Assembly (NCBI GenBank): GCA_963989385.1
Contig: OZ022499.1
Coordinates: 82,573,903-82,637,902 of the forward strand
Source: Ctena decussata
Lineage: Eukaryota > Mollusca > Bivalvia > Lucinida > Lucinidae
DNA length: 64,000 nt
Direction of reading: 5' to 3'
How positions within the stretch are numbered: position 1 is the first letter of the stretch; every line of letters starts with the position of its first letter. Made by a program: the position numbers and the translations under genes. Under the pieces are notes generated by a model. It made no database searches and was not told the DNA's origin. It was given only the letters and a program-made list of their open reading frames with translations. Of the stretch, positions 10,480-23,100 are shown in pieces.

Positions 10480-11525
10480 TAGATTAGAAGCGTTTGGTGT
10501 CCTCTCCGGTAACGAGCGTTATCCCAATAAACAGTGCCCGCCCCTCCCCTCCACCCCCACCCCACCTCATTCTGTTTTTGGTCAACACAGTGCCTTTCTA
10601 CTGACAAGTGTCTCTTACTCGGGCACCACAGCCAACACTGATGGCTTTGCAACAATCCCTTTCGACCTGGTCCTTTTGCCTGCCGCCTTAGATGTGCTGA
10701 CAAATAAATTTTGTATTCTGTATTCCATCCATGTCTACTCTTTAATGTTGCCTCCCCCGTATTCCTCTGTCTATCCCTTTTAGTCTTTGGTAAACCAGAA
10801 TACTTAAAGATATGGCCAAACCACATTGGTTTCCGGTTCTATACCATGGTCAGGATTTCGTCATATTCGCCAAAGGCTGCTTGAATATTTTTGTAGAGAT
10901 CCCAATCAGTCCTTGTCTTTGTCCGAGATGTTCAATAATCTTTGTTGGCATCTCATATCTTACACCTGCGTTCTTTTCTCTAGCTCTGCTGTAAAGGTAC
11001 ACGATTCACGGATGTAGCGCAGTCGGTAGGGCGCTTGACTTGTATGCCAGAGGTGCTGGGTTCGATACCCGGTCCGGCCACTTATTTTCATTTCTTCTTC
11101 CGCTAATTCAAGAAGGGCAGTTGTCAGTTACTAGTGAAAGTAAGTGCACTTAGTACTGGTCAACCGCTTGGGAGGTCTAAGCCTGCCCAGGAATAGTGTG
11201 GTTAGGTTAACTGACCGTCCCGACATGACCATAGCTGTTTACCGTGGACGTTAAACAATAACACAACAAGAGCTGCAGTGGCTTGTGCATTCCTTGAAAG
11301 ATCTTCCGTTTAAAGCCATCACCTAAAACAATTGTTCCAAGGTAATTGAAGCATGTTACAGTTACCAACTTCTGCCCCTTAACTTTGATCCCCTGTGGAT
11401 GCCATCGGCATTGTTTGTCATCAGTTTAGTCTTCTCAGCTCTTTTGTTTTTAATACCATATGCAGGTTTTAATCGAGATGTTCGACTTGGGCTTCCTCAA
11501 CAAGAGCCTCAATATCGTCGGAAAA
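10480..11525 (-). pseudogene. RTE/jockey-like reverse transcriptase fragment, interrupted by a SINE
   Basis: On the minus strand, translations in shifting frames recall the widespread FADDI...EKTKLMTNNADGI...LGTIV...RIAQATAAL and RWFGH..R.SGL.KT..KGIV motifs. Visible pieces include a FSDDIEALVEEAQVEHL-like start near 11520, MTNNADGI-like codons, and WFGHIFKYSGLPKT near 10800. Stops and frameshifts are frequent. SINE-A (11009-11270) is inserted inside it. Confidence 0.65.
11009..11270 (+). mobile_element. SINE-A copy 1 (tRNA-derived)
   Basis: The tRNA head GGATGTAGCGCAGTCGGTAG carries A- and B-boxes (GGTTCGATACC). A conserved body follows (ATTCAAGAAGGGCAGTTGTC, CTAAGCCTGCCCAGGAATAG, CCGTGGACGTTAAAC). 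It sits inside the RTE-like fragment. Confidence 0.85.
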
Positions 11526-11536
11526 CTGCAGACTGG

Positions 11537-11933
11537 TAGGGTCAAGTGAGTGAGTGAGTGAACTCGGGTTTAACGTCCCACCAACAACGAGGTCATATGG
11601 AGACGGGACCTCGGTTTAAAGTCTCATCCGAAAGACCGGAGAAGCGGGGGATCGAACTTGCAACCCCTGGATTGGTAGTCTGGAGTGTCATCCACTACGC
11701 TACAGCCGCTCCTGGTAGGGTCAAGTCATGTAAGTTCGGACAGCTGGTAAATTCGGACATACCATTGCAAACAGTGAAAATCCAGATGAGACGGCTCATA
11801 ATGAGCCGTCTCATCAGGATTTTCACTGTCTGCCCAGTTATTTTTGTTTTAATTCCAAACAACTGACATATAAAGGAAACAGTGTCACTGTCCGAATTTA
11901 CCTGCTGTCCGAATTTAGCTGACTTGACCCTAA
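11537..11933. mobile_element. TA-flanked hairpin MITE carrying the SINE-B insertion
   Basis: The ends are GGGTCAAGTCA...TGACTTGACCC with inner arms AAGTTCGGACAGCTGG and matching copies at the right, TA on both flanks, and a central GAGACGGCTCATAATGAGCC hairpin. The first 8 bp of the left arm lie left of SINE-B (11539-11546). Confidence 0.8.
11547..11711 (-). mobile_element. SINE-B with perfect 14-bp target duplication
   Basis: The minus strand has a tRNA-like head (GGAGCGGCTGTAGCGTAGTG; B-box region GCAAGTTCGATCCCC), a central part GGTCTTTCGGATGAGAC, and a (CACT)n tail at 11547-11560. CTGGTAGGGTCAAG flanks both sides (11533-11546 and 11712-11725). The insertion split the left terminal repeat of a TA-flanked MITE. 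Confidence 0.88.
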
Positions 11934-11934
11934 T

Positions 11935-12580
11935 AGCTCTGCCACATCTATTAACTTTGTCAGGTCAAAGCAGAGGTCATACGGGCAAATCTTTGACCAA
12001 CCTTGTGTACTCTCTTGCAGGCAAAGTTGTGATCCAATCTTCATGATACTTTTTAAAAATGTTAACCTTCATAAAATCTAGACCAAGTTTGACACTGGGT
12101 CATGTCGAGGTAAAAATCTAGGGCACTAGGTCAAATCTTAGACACTCTAGTGGGCACAGTTTTGATCCATATTCATGAAACTTTGTAAGAATGTTTTTCC
12201 CTATGAAATCTAGGCCAAGTTTGAAACTGGGTCATGCTGGGTAAAAAACTAGGTAACTATGACAAATCTTAGAAAATCTTGTGCCCACTCTTCAGGGCAC
12301 AGTTTTGGTCCAATCTTCATGAAACTTTTGAGTGTTTATGTCCATGAAATTGCGGCCAAGTTTGAAGCTAAGTCATGTCGGGTCATTAACTAGATCAAAT
12401 ATGAGAAAAACCTTGTGAACACTCTAGAGTGCACAGTTTTGATCAAATCTTCATAAAATTTTGTCAGAATCTCTGATATTTTCACAGTTTTAACTTATCA
12501 GATTTGTTCAAATGATGACCTCAGTCTGACCTCTTCCCTTTTTACTCAGGAGAGTGATTCAGGGCCTCATGGCCCTCTTT
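11935..12580. repeat. Tandem-core element a (about 130-145 bp units)
   Basis: Four degenerate units share CCAAGTTTGAAACTGGGTCA and ATCTTCATGAAACTTTGT. The right end has a hairpin AGGGCCTCATGGCCCT followed by CTTTTTTTT. Confidence 0.75.
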
Positions 12581-13390
12581 TTTTTCATTTCTGGAAATTA
12601 ACTCAGTAACCATCTGTAGTATTGTATGATATATACCTGTAAAATTATAGGGTACCCTTAGGTAAAGAGGGCGGGTTTTGTGAAAGAACACCAAATTATT
12701 GTCATCCAACATAGGTAGAGGGGAACTATAGGAATGCCCATCTTCTGTGTGTGTATCTATCCTTCTGTCCAGCTGTCTGTATGAAATCTTACATTTTTCA
12801 TCAGATTGAATTGAAGATGTGCATATGGTTTTTAATTTTTGTTTTGGCTAATTTCTATGGAGTTACAGCTTTGACTCAGACCTTTTCCCCACAACTCCAG
12901 CCACATCTTCAAGCTTATGGCCCTTTGTCATTTTTCCAACTTTTGATCTGTTTGACCAAGAGAGCAAATATTTTAGTATGCTATTTGTATTTGATATGTT
13001 GATTATTCGGAGTCTTGTTAGGATGTGCTAGAAGAGTTATTCCCATTTTATAGACAAAAGACATTCCTTTAAAGGTAAAAGGACATCACCAGAACTATTT
13101 GTGTAAGGAAACTGAATTTTCATAAATGCATTATTCATTTTTCATCAGATTCACACTATCTGATTTATGGCCTTTGATAATTTATCAGGTATGTAGTTTT
13201 TATATTTATATGTGAGCATTGTATAAGGTCCTCATATTTCAGTCACCTGATAAACCTTGGGGCATATTTCATTAATATATTTCAAGCAGAATTATGCCGT
13301 TCCAAACTTTAATACTTACAAATTCATAGGCAGCCAATATATTCAGTTTGCTTATTTGGTCAAGCTTCGTCTATTATTTTCCATTTTTAC

Positions 13391-13739
13391 TACCGTATAT
13401 TACCGCATTAACCCTGATAACAACCCCCCTTCTCTAATAAATACCCTTAGCCTCTTTTCAAAAAATCATGTTAAATTAACTTGCATGAATTCCTGTTTGC
13501 TTCTCTGGAAAAGAATTTGCTCCTAGAGCAGCAAATTCTTTTCCTTTAAGAGATATCCCCTACTGAGAAGGGAGGCAAAAATAATAGAGCTGCTTCCTCA
13601 GTAAGTATACCCATCATCTTTATATTGCTTATTAGAGGTATTTTGGCAGTGGCCGATTTACTACACTTTGGGCTCTAAAAAAAATACCCTTTCGCAAAAT
13701 GCAACATCCCCAGGCAATTTAATAGGATTTATACGGTAT
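13391..13739. mobile_element. Possible MITE with TACCGTATA ends
   Basis: TACCGTATATTACCGC at the left and ATTTATACGGTATT at the right are short inverted ends. Inside lies a dispersed word GAATTTGCTCCTAGAGCAGC also seen near 14440, 26570 and 43620. Confidence 0.3.
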
Positions 13740-13950
13740 TACTCTTTCAGAGGCAATGTGATACTTATTCCATTGTGGTTTCATCATATTTCAAATAACC
13801 AATAGCAGTGAAATGGGAATGAATAAGCATCAAGAAAAACTAGAGAAGTCAAATTTATTTGAAAGTATACATTGTAAAATCAGACCAGAACTAATACAAA
13901 ACAAATCAGTGTTACCAGTAACTGTGTAATATATGAAAAAAAAAATAAAA

Positions 13951-14103
13951 TGAGCCATGACACGAGAAAACCAATAAAGTGGCATGTGCGCCAAGCAAAG
14001 ACTCAGATCAGCCTGGGCATTCGACCAGTCTGATCAGAATTTTTGCTGTCCGCAAGGACACTGGGCGCACATGCCACTTCGTTGGATTTCTTTCTCCGCT
14101 CAA
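13951..14103. mobile_element. MITE-1 copy 3 (shortened)
   Basis: It starts ATGAGCCATGACACGAG and ends CTTTCTCCGCTCAAAT. The right arm is shortened, so it is only about 150 bp. It is intergenic. Confidence 0.8.
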
Positions 14104-14779
14104 ATAAACAACAAAACAGCTTATCAAAGTCTTCTTTCTTGAAAATTACCATCATGATTCTCAGTCCTGTGACAAAAGTACTTGTGTTAATACTAAGCCC
14201 ACATATCAGACTGCACGAGCAATCTAATCTACATCTAAACACATTGCCTGTTGTACTTTTGGACAAATATATGCATTCTATATTAAAGAAGCTGTATGCA
14301 TTTCAGGGGCTCTGCAATAATTCTGAAAAGAAAAGGTACACCTATGTGTCATTCTGGCATTTCAACATTGAGAAGCAACTTATATGACTTCCAATTCATT
14401 TCCCTGAACAAAACCCGTCCAAAAATAGGGTCTAGTCTTACAAGAAATAATTTGCTCCTACTGAAAAAGGCGGCAAAAATGAAAATGGCAGAGTTGATTC
14501 CCTTGAAAGTGTAACTATTCACATTCAGCTATCCAGTTATTTAGGAACAAGGAAAGTAATTTCCTGGTATATTTTACAAGATCCTAAAAATTTACTTCTG
14601 TGGCTTTCTGTTGCCTAAAGTATTTCCCATATATACTTGTCAAAAACATAATGCATCAGAATGACATGTAATATTTTCACCAGGAACACATCACCATTTC
14701 AAGAGACTACTTCATATCAAAGCTGATTTGTGTCACCATCTGATTTGTGTCAACATCAAGACATGTTATATAAATTTCG

Positions 14780-14992
14780 GCCATGACACGAGAAAACCAA
14801 CAAAGTGGTTGTGAGCTCAGCGCAGACTCAGCTCAGCCTGGGCTTTTGCAAGGACGTCGCTTAGATCCTTAGCTATCATTTAAGCACTTAGCAAAGAGTG
14901 TGATCACACTGGGTGGATGCCCAGGCTGATCAGAGTCTGCGCTGGATGTACAACCACTTTGTTGGTTTTCTCATGTCACATCATTTATATAA
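14780..14992. mobile_element. MITE-1 copy 4
   Basis: CCATGACACGAGAAAACCAA starts the left arm and TTGGTTTTCTCATGTCA ends the right arm. It is intergenic. Confidence 0.82.
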
Positions 14993-15075
14993 CATTGTTT
15001 CAACATTTTGTGCCTGCCCAGAGTACTGTAAGAAATTTTCAACTAAAATGTGACATTTCTTTTCTTAATAAATAT

Positions 15076-15317
15076 ATGAGGCTCGACACGACAAAACCAA
15101 CAATGTGGTTGTGCGCCCACCGCAGACTCAGATCAGCCTGGGCATCCGTCCAGTCTGATCAGAGTCTTCGCTGTCCGCATGGAGGTAGCTTAGACCCTTA
15201 GGTACACTTTGAGAACCTAACGAAGAGTATTGTCAAACTTAGAGGATGTCCAGGCTGATCTGAGTCTGCGCTAGGTGCACAACCACATTGTTGGTTTTCT
15301 CGCGTCCCGGCTCATAT
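15076..15317. mobile_element. MITE-1 copy 5
   Basis: It is a near full-length copy: ATGAGGCTCGACACGAC ... CTCGCGTCCCGGCTCAT. Confidence 0.88.
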
Positions 15318-15731
15318 ATGAGACCCACAAAAGCTCCTTCACATGGTTAGATTACATCTTCACAGAGGCCTAGTGTTCTCAGACAAGGAAAAGTTTTGCA
15401 ACAGTTTCTGAAATTTGGGGAGAAGTTTTATCCAAAGTTTTCGATTTTCTGTATGTTTTATACATTTTGATTTCTCCCTCAGCTCAAGGTATGGAGAAGT
15501 GAATCAGCTGAGAGAGATAATGTCACCCGCTTCTCCCTCTAGGCTGCCCCCTGCTTATCAGAATCAATATGCTGCTGATACAGCAAAGACAGATAAGGCG
15601 GCACTGCCAGCAATGCTAAATCAAGTTTTTGCTGTACATATGTTCATGGCAAATCTAAACAGTTCTTCAATGACGTAGATACTAAAAATCACTCACTAAG
15701 TATGGCTAGAGAAGTATTTCAATTACATTTG

Positions 15732-15967
15732 AGCTGTGACACAAGAAAACCAACAAACTGGCATATGCACAACCTGAGAACTCAGAGCAGGCTGAGCGTC
15801 TGCCCAGTCTGATCAGAGTCTTTGTTGTGCACTTCAAGGGTAGGTACAGGTCTTATGCAAGCTCTATGCAGACAGCAAAGACTTTTATCAGACTGGGTGG
15901 ATGCCAAAGCTGATCGTCTTTGCTGGGCACACAAGCCACTTTGTTGGTTTTGTCATGTTGTGGCTCA
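15732..15967. mobile_element. MITE-1 copy 6
   Basis: GAGCTGTGACACAAGAAAAC ... TTTGTCATGTTGTGGCTCAT. The arms are intact but diverged. Confidence 0.85.
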
Positions 15968-17050
15968 TTTGTAAATCAATGTTCAAGATCATTTGTTTAG
16001 TAAAAGAAACCTTGGAGATATTTTACTTATAACAACTACTACCTTGTGAACTCCAGCACATGCTAATAATTTCTATGCAAGAGAACAGCAACAAAATATT
16101 TAAGGTGAACTGGTACACCCAGGTATTTTCTGTCTATTTTACATACAAGGAACAACTTTTGTGACTTCCTGTGTGCTTCCACTGACAATGTAGCCCTTCC
16201 CAAATGGAGTCTTTTTTCTTTAAATATTGCTCTAGTTAACCCCCATTTAGAAGCAAGGCAAACAAGACCTGTCCACGTACAGGATAGCTCACCTGCAGTG
16301 CCTTGCCCATCACTTACAAAACTTAAGCGTAAAACTTTAAAGTGTGACACCAACGACAGCTCTCTGTACTTTCGTACAGGTGAGCTAAAAATAACAAGAT
16401 CAAAAAAAGTAAAGGTACGCATAAACTGGCAGAGCTGATCTATCTTATAATGCACCTATCTACCTTAACAGAAATGTATGGCTCTTGGTTACACATTGTC
16501 CCAGATAACTAATCTAATAATTCATGTAAACATGAGGTAGTCTTATAATACTAACAACATGATTGAGGTAGCACTTATGTAAAACATGCACCAATGGAAG
16601 CCATATCAAACCACATGGCCACTTGTGAACACCACCAGAGGCCTTGGTTGTTGACATTTTAGTGTGCAGTACCAGCCTGAAACAGATGAAATCTCCATTA
16701 TCAACTAGATAAAAGGGTATCTCTAATGACTGACTAGAAATTATTTCAAGTGTTTGTAAACTTTTTAACAGCACGCTCTTCTTGCTAGAGGTGCTATATT
16801 GAGAACAGTCCACAAAAGTGGGGTCTGATTGATAATTCCAAGACTTTGTTTTCATTTCTTTACAAAAGCATATTATTGTGGCCCTCAAGAAAGAAAAGCC
16901 TCAACATGTACTAACAAGATAAATTGACAGGTTGTATCACGGAATTGTCATCAAGACCCCATACTATCTTGAGCTCTGGACAAGGATCCTGTATCCCCAG
17001 GTGTGGTGTCTCAAATTACAGCTAGAAAAAGCCAAGATTAAGAAGCATTC

Positions 17051-17164
17051 CTAGTCTACATTTGTTCCCTTGAAGTAGAAATCAATTCCTCGATTCTGAC
17101 CAGCGGAGTGACCTCCCCTGCCACCTCTCCCTCTAGAACCTCCACCTCCTCGTGATCCTCCAGC
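17051..17164 (-). CDS. CRY-DASH: CRY-DASH exon 12 with Arg/Gly tail and stop
   Basis: There are 37 codons plus TAG (17051-17053). The stretch [18 protein letters not shown] is followed by [19 protein letters not shown]. An RGG-like tail suggests nucleic-acid binding. I found no clear poly(A) signal just downstream. Confidence 0.94.
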   Translation of the reverse strand, partial: AGGSRGGGGSRGRGGRGGHSAGQNRGIDFYFKGTNVD

Positions 17165-20100
17165 CTACAATATTCAACATTCATTATTTTCTATGATTTA
17201 CCTTACTCTTTAACTTCAATCTTCTATGACAGAGTAAATAAAATAAACATTTTTCTCATATGGTTAACATAGCAAGCTGTGTTGTAAGGCCATAACACAA
17301 AACTGGAGATGATTGTATAAGTGGTTAACGCTTGTTATCAGATCCCATTTTCCAGTACATTACTTGTAACTGCTACATGTGACAATGAGTTGAAAATAAA
17401 ATATCGTTAAACCAAAACTGGTAATCACATATAACTTTGCAACATTGAGAAATGACATTGTCTACAATATCATCATTTTTTCTGTTGTCAGAAAATATTG
17501 TCTGTTTTTCTGTACGAAAAACAGTCACATAATAATAAGAAACTCACTCATGGCCATTTCATATAAAATTTATGAAACGAGCCGAAGGCTGGTTTTGTAA
17601 ATTTTGAATGAAATGGCCCTTCAAATAAAATTCTGTCAGTATAATATCTATAAGAGTTGCAGTAAGATATTATATAATATCTATTTAAAATGTATCTGCA
17701 AACAGCAGAGGCACAGATTGGCCTAAGAATCAATATAGTCTGATTAGGGATCCTGTAGACTCTATACAGAGAAACATAGGTAACTCTGAAGAGACAGTCC
17801 AGATGCATAGCTCAATCAGAGTCTTTCCTGTTTGTAAATGGAAAATGGTCTTTCATTGTGTCATGGCTGAATACAAGGTTGCAAAAGTGACCATCATGAA
17901 CCAGGTCTTAATAATTTAACAGTTCTTTCAACATATAGTTATTTAATTTCAGCTAAACAAAAAATATTTGAATTCCAGAGATCTCAAGGCTTGATAACTT
18001 CATTAAGCATGAAGTGATACTGCAACATTAGATTTTGTTTCTAACAGAAACTTACCACCATCATTGGAAACAAGAGCTTCGCAAGCGGCGCATAATACGC
18101 CCGTTTCAGTGACTCATGAAGGAGTTACAAATGAACAAGATTGGTTATACAAGGATGAACAGGCAGACAAAGAGTGGAAACAACTCTGTAATTAATGACT
18201 GCAATGTTATTAAAACATCTAACACATCAAATACTATTATCATACCAAACATCAGCTTCCAGGATGAAGCAGCTCAGAAGTTCAGAAATGCCAAAGTCAA
18301 ACAAGGGAGATAATTCATAAACTAAGTATACAAGAATACCATTCTTTGTCATAATACGTTCCCTTGGCAATATACACATCACCATTAAGTTATGTTAAAA
18401 TATTTCCAACAGTTAAGTAGTTACAGAGTAAAACGGAAATTGCTGCAAGGGCAGATAATTCAGAAGTAAGTAAGCCAGAGTTGTGGTTCATGCTCATGAT
18501 ACATTGCCTCATTCTTATACACATTCCTACAAAGTTTCATTAAAATATTTCAAAGGGTTAAGGAGTTATGGAGTGAATGGAGGGAACGGGGCTAGCCAAA
18601 AAAAAAACTAATCAAAGGGAGCTTCCTCAAAAATAAAGGAAGGGGGAACAACCATTCTTATATGTGACACACCATCTTGTGATCATGCACACTGCTATAA
18701 AGTTTCATCAAGATATTCCAAATGGTTACTAAGTTATTGAATGCACAAGATTAGTATACACGAAAATAGCCTACAAAATCTAATCAAAGGGATGCTTCTC
18801 CAAAACAAAGAAAGGGAGCAAACCATTCTCATATGCGACACATCGTCAGACCCTCATACACACTGCTATGAAGTTTCATCAAGATATCCCAAATGGTTAT
18901 CTAGTTATGGCGCGCACAAGACTAGTAGGGTAAAAAATAATCAAAGGGGCATAACTTGGAAAGTAAGACAGGGGGAGCAACCATTACTGTATGTGACACT
19001 TTGCCCCATCCTAATATATATGCCTACAAAATTTCATGAAGATATCTCAAACGGTTACTGAGATATGGTGCGCACAAGAATGTTGACAGACGGACGGACG
19101 GACAGCCCCATGCCATAATACGTCCGTATTTTTTAAAACGGGCGTATAAAAATTCAGGATGCCACGTTTCTGAAACTTTCTAATCCACAAGCATCATCTC
19201 CCTATAAGCAATTGTTTAGACACAATATTCCTTGAAACAAATATAAGCTGTGTGTTTTGTTTTTGTTTATTTGTTAGATAAAATCAAATTTTACTAGCCC
19301 ATAGCATTGGAATCCTGATTTCATTGTTTAGAATAAACCTAGGTTACTTCAGTTTCCTGACTATGAAAGCCGATCGTTTTCCTTAAAGAACTGCATCTTA
19401 CCTTGCCATAGTGCCTGCTCCATTCTGGGGCCACCACTACTGGGTTGGGGTAGGTCTCCCCTAGGGATACACCAGCCTTGGAGAGTGCATTGTTAGCCAG
19501 GGTCCACACAGTATGTACCTTACCATCTTTGATTTCCTTCAGTTCTGGTATCCACAGACGTACATACTCCCCCTAAAGGTAGGCAATATTGCGACTATTT
19601 AGCAATATACTTTCTAGACATAACCACCTTATTGCAAATAAGCTACAAGTTTCTAGCCTCATAGGAAAGTTTATTAACAGTAATTTATTGACAGTGTGTT
19701 TAAGATACAGTCAACTCTAGATATCTTAAAGTCAAAGTTGGTCTACTACTGATATCTCAAAGTAAATTTTCTGGTGCCAGAAAATTTTGTCTTGAACTAC
19801 TGATATCTCAAAGTAAATTAACTGGTGCCAGAAAATTTACAATGAGATATCAATGGAGTTCAATGTAAACAAAAATAGGAAATGTGTTCAAACAATGACA
19901 TAAGAGATATCAGTGTTCAAGGTATCGGGAGTTCACTGTACATGTAATGCTACACTTTCAAGGTATATGGGTATACCCCACTTTCAAGGTATATAGATAT
20001 ACTCTGGTAGTGAATTCATTCCTCTAAGATTATAAATTATAAAATTAGCCCCTTCCCAGAAGAGACCTGAATATTTCTAGATCAGTATCTCGCTTTAACA

Positions 20101-23100
20101 TTTATCCAATTAAACTTAAACAATTCAGTTGTAAATATTCTCTGTTTAATTTGTACTTAATAGTAACAGTTCCATCTAACTTGTAATTTGTGTTTCATTT
20201 GGATAATCACATATGCAAAATTGCATGTGCACATCTGATCAGAGTCTTTGATACCAGGCCCCAAGGTTATAAAGCTTTTTTCATGCTCAACTCAGCTGAG
20301 TTTTCTCTACTTATGAGTTTTCTCTACTTATGAATATTTTCTCTACTTATGAATATGAAAATGCCAACACTAGTTGGCATTTTCATATTTATCAGCAGAG
20401 AAAATTTCATGCTCAGCTGAGTTGAGCACTAAAAAAGTTTTATAACCTCGGGTCCTGTTCTCATCATATGGCCATATGTGGATTCTTCTGGGCCAATCCA
20501 TGGCTAATACAGACACGCAAGAGTCTGATCAGACTGCTATGTTGTGAAACTGATAAGACGGCTTCAGTGGCTACACATGCTAAAAAGGCTCCTTTGCTCA
20601 TGGCAGACCATAGATGCAACATAAGTTTATAGATGACTGAAACTTAATAACAGCAAGGTAACTATATATCTCCAGAGCTCCAGATAAAAAGCAGAGGTAA
20701 CAGGGATAATTCAAAGTTCATTCTCCATATTTCTCTGTAAACACTTATGTTGTGACCCCTCATTAGAACTATCTTGGTGAGACAGTTCTAATGAGGGGTC
20801 ACAACGTATGTTGTCATTAAGAAATAAGAAAACTCATCTTTAAATTATCCTTAATACCCGCCTTATCTGCAGCTCTTAAAACCTGTACCTCTGGATCATA
20901 GTCAAGTCCTTGTTTAACCATGTTGAACTTTCTGTCCTCTCTTGGATCATTACCAATGCCAGCACTGTACAGCCAGTTGCCATAGTTACTGCAGACATCA
21001 TGGTCTATCTGAAATATAACAATTAAATCATAATCAATGCCACTACATTGTCTGAAACCTGTTGCCACAGTTACTGTGTGACATAATAATCAATTAGATA
21101 TGAGCTGCGACATGGGAAAACCAACAAAGTGGTTGTGGGCCCAGCGCAGACTCAGTTCAGCCTGGACATCTGCCTAGTCTGATCAGAGTCTTCACTGTCA
21201 GCATGGAACTACTTAGAGCCTTAGCAGATGGCAAAGACTCTGATCAGACTGGGCAAATGTTGGTTTTCTTGTTTCGCCGCTCATATAATATTACACAATC
21301 ATTAACAATACCAGCAGTACATATCCAGTCACCATACTTATTGCAGTCGTCATGTAACACCATCACTGCCAATATAGTCCAGTCAAATTGTGGGAGAACC
21401 TAAAACAAATTGCAACAAAAGGTTTCTTTGCAGTAATAGGCTCCTAAGACCTACATTTTTAACATACTAAAAGTAGGACAAAATCGGAGAATGCGAAACT
21501 TGATTTTTTCATATGTCTTGTTTTCGAAGGATTTAAACCACTGCACAGCTATGTTTGGTCCGAAAGCCACTTCTAAACATCATTTCTAGACAAGTTAAAT
21601 CCATAGAAGTCGTTGATAAAGCAGTTATATACTGTTCCATAGCTTTTGTCTACCATTAAATTTGCTGATTATGCATAATTGGTCGATCATATAGTATATT
21701 ACTATTGGTTTACCCCACCCACCAGTGCAAATTTTGCTTTTACCATAACCTCTATTCAGATGGACAATATGGATGGTAATGAAGATAGTAAACAGAATCA
21801 ATGTTTTTAAATGAAGACTGTGACAGAACAATAGAAGAAAACAGCTTGATGTAACTCCTATTTTTCAAATGATGAAACATATGAGAGTGTTGTTTTGTTG
21901 CTTCACGTCCACGGTAACAGCCATTGTCATGTCGGGACGGTCAGTGAACCTTAGGACACTATTCTTAGGCCGGCTTAGACCTCCTATGCGGTTAAGCAGT
22001 ACTAAGTGCACATACTTTCGCCAAAAACTGACAACTGTCCTTCTTGAATCAGCAGAAGGAGAAACGGAATTAAGTAGCGAACACAGGACCTCTGGCTCTT
22101 GAGTCAGACGCGCTATCGACTGTACTATGTGGCCTGGCTAAATACTTCATGTGTTGAAAGGGTAATCCAGTAGAGGGTTAAATAAGCAGATAACTTGGAC
22201 ATGCTATGGGATATTAGGTGATGACCTCCATGACATTTTTGCATTCACAAATGGTAAAATGTTTACTTTTCTGGTTCAAAATTTACAAATCATACCTCCT
22301 TCCCGCGTAACAGCCACTTCCCCACCCCGCCCACTCCTCTGGAAAGACGTCATTGTTTTAGCTCGCCTTAACAACCTTCAGGAAGAGCTATTGTTGTCAC
22401 CCCAGTGTCGGCCTCTGCGTTTGCTCGCGCATCCATGTCCACCTTTTGGGTTTATAGGTTATATCAAAACACCCATATCTCTTCAACCCATTGATAGCCT
22501 AAGTTGATACTTTCACTTATGCTAGATAATGGTCTTACGTTTTACACAATTGCCCCCTCTGTGACCTTGAGGTCAAAGTCATGGAATTGGAAATTTCATT
22601 TTAAACTATGGGATGTACTTTAAGGTTTTATTTCATCTGTCAAGGTGAGTTTAAAGTATAGCCTTGGTCCATCCGTCCGTCTTCCACACTTTAAAATATA
22701 CCTCCCAAACCATCTGCTCAATTTTGATCAAATTTTATGTGTAGCATTGTTGGGGTAGGGGATTGACTGCATAAGGTTAAAGGGCAGATCAGATTGGAAA
22801 TCTGGTTGCCATGGCAACATAAAGCTGCCATAGACTTATAATGGGAAAAACTTTTTCTTTTTTTCTTTTTCTCTGAAACCATGACGCCCAGAGCTTATAT
22901 ATTTAGTTTTTAGCAATGTTTTGTGGTCCCCTACATCACTCCTGCCAATCCATCCCCTGGGGTCCAAACTGGCCCCACCCTAGGGGCCCACTGCTTTATA
23001 TAGGGTAATATACATGTAGCTTAAGAACCTTAAAAAATGTTCCACTATGAAACCATGAGGTCCAGAGCTTACGTATTTAGTATGTAGCAATGGTTAGTGG

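Larger units (their letters stand above)
9303..17050. other. AK7-CRY-DASH intergenic interval
   Basis: Apart from the retroelement pieces, SINEs, four MITE-1 copies, tandem-core element a and the G-run, nothing recognisable is seen in 9710-10190, 12580-13390, 14105-14780 and 15970-17050. The last stretch should include the CRY-DASH 3' UTR and contains a TAGCTCACCTG...CAGGTGAGCTAAAA scrap at 16287-16392. Confidence 0.6.

Noticed and set aside
16063..16455. 130-residue minus-strand reading frame
   Set aside because: No recognisable domain. It overlaps a TAGCTCACCTG repeat scrap and may be CRY-DASH 3' flank.
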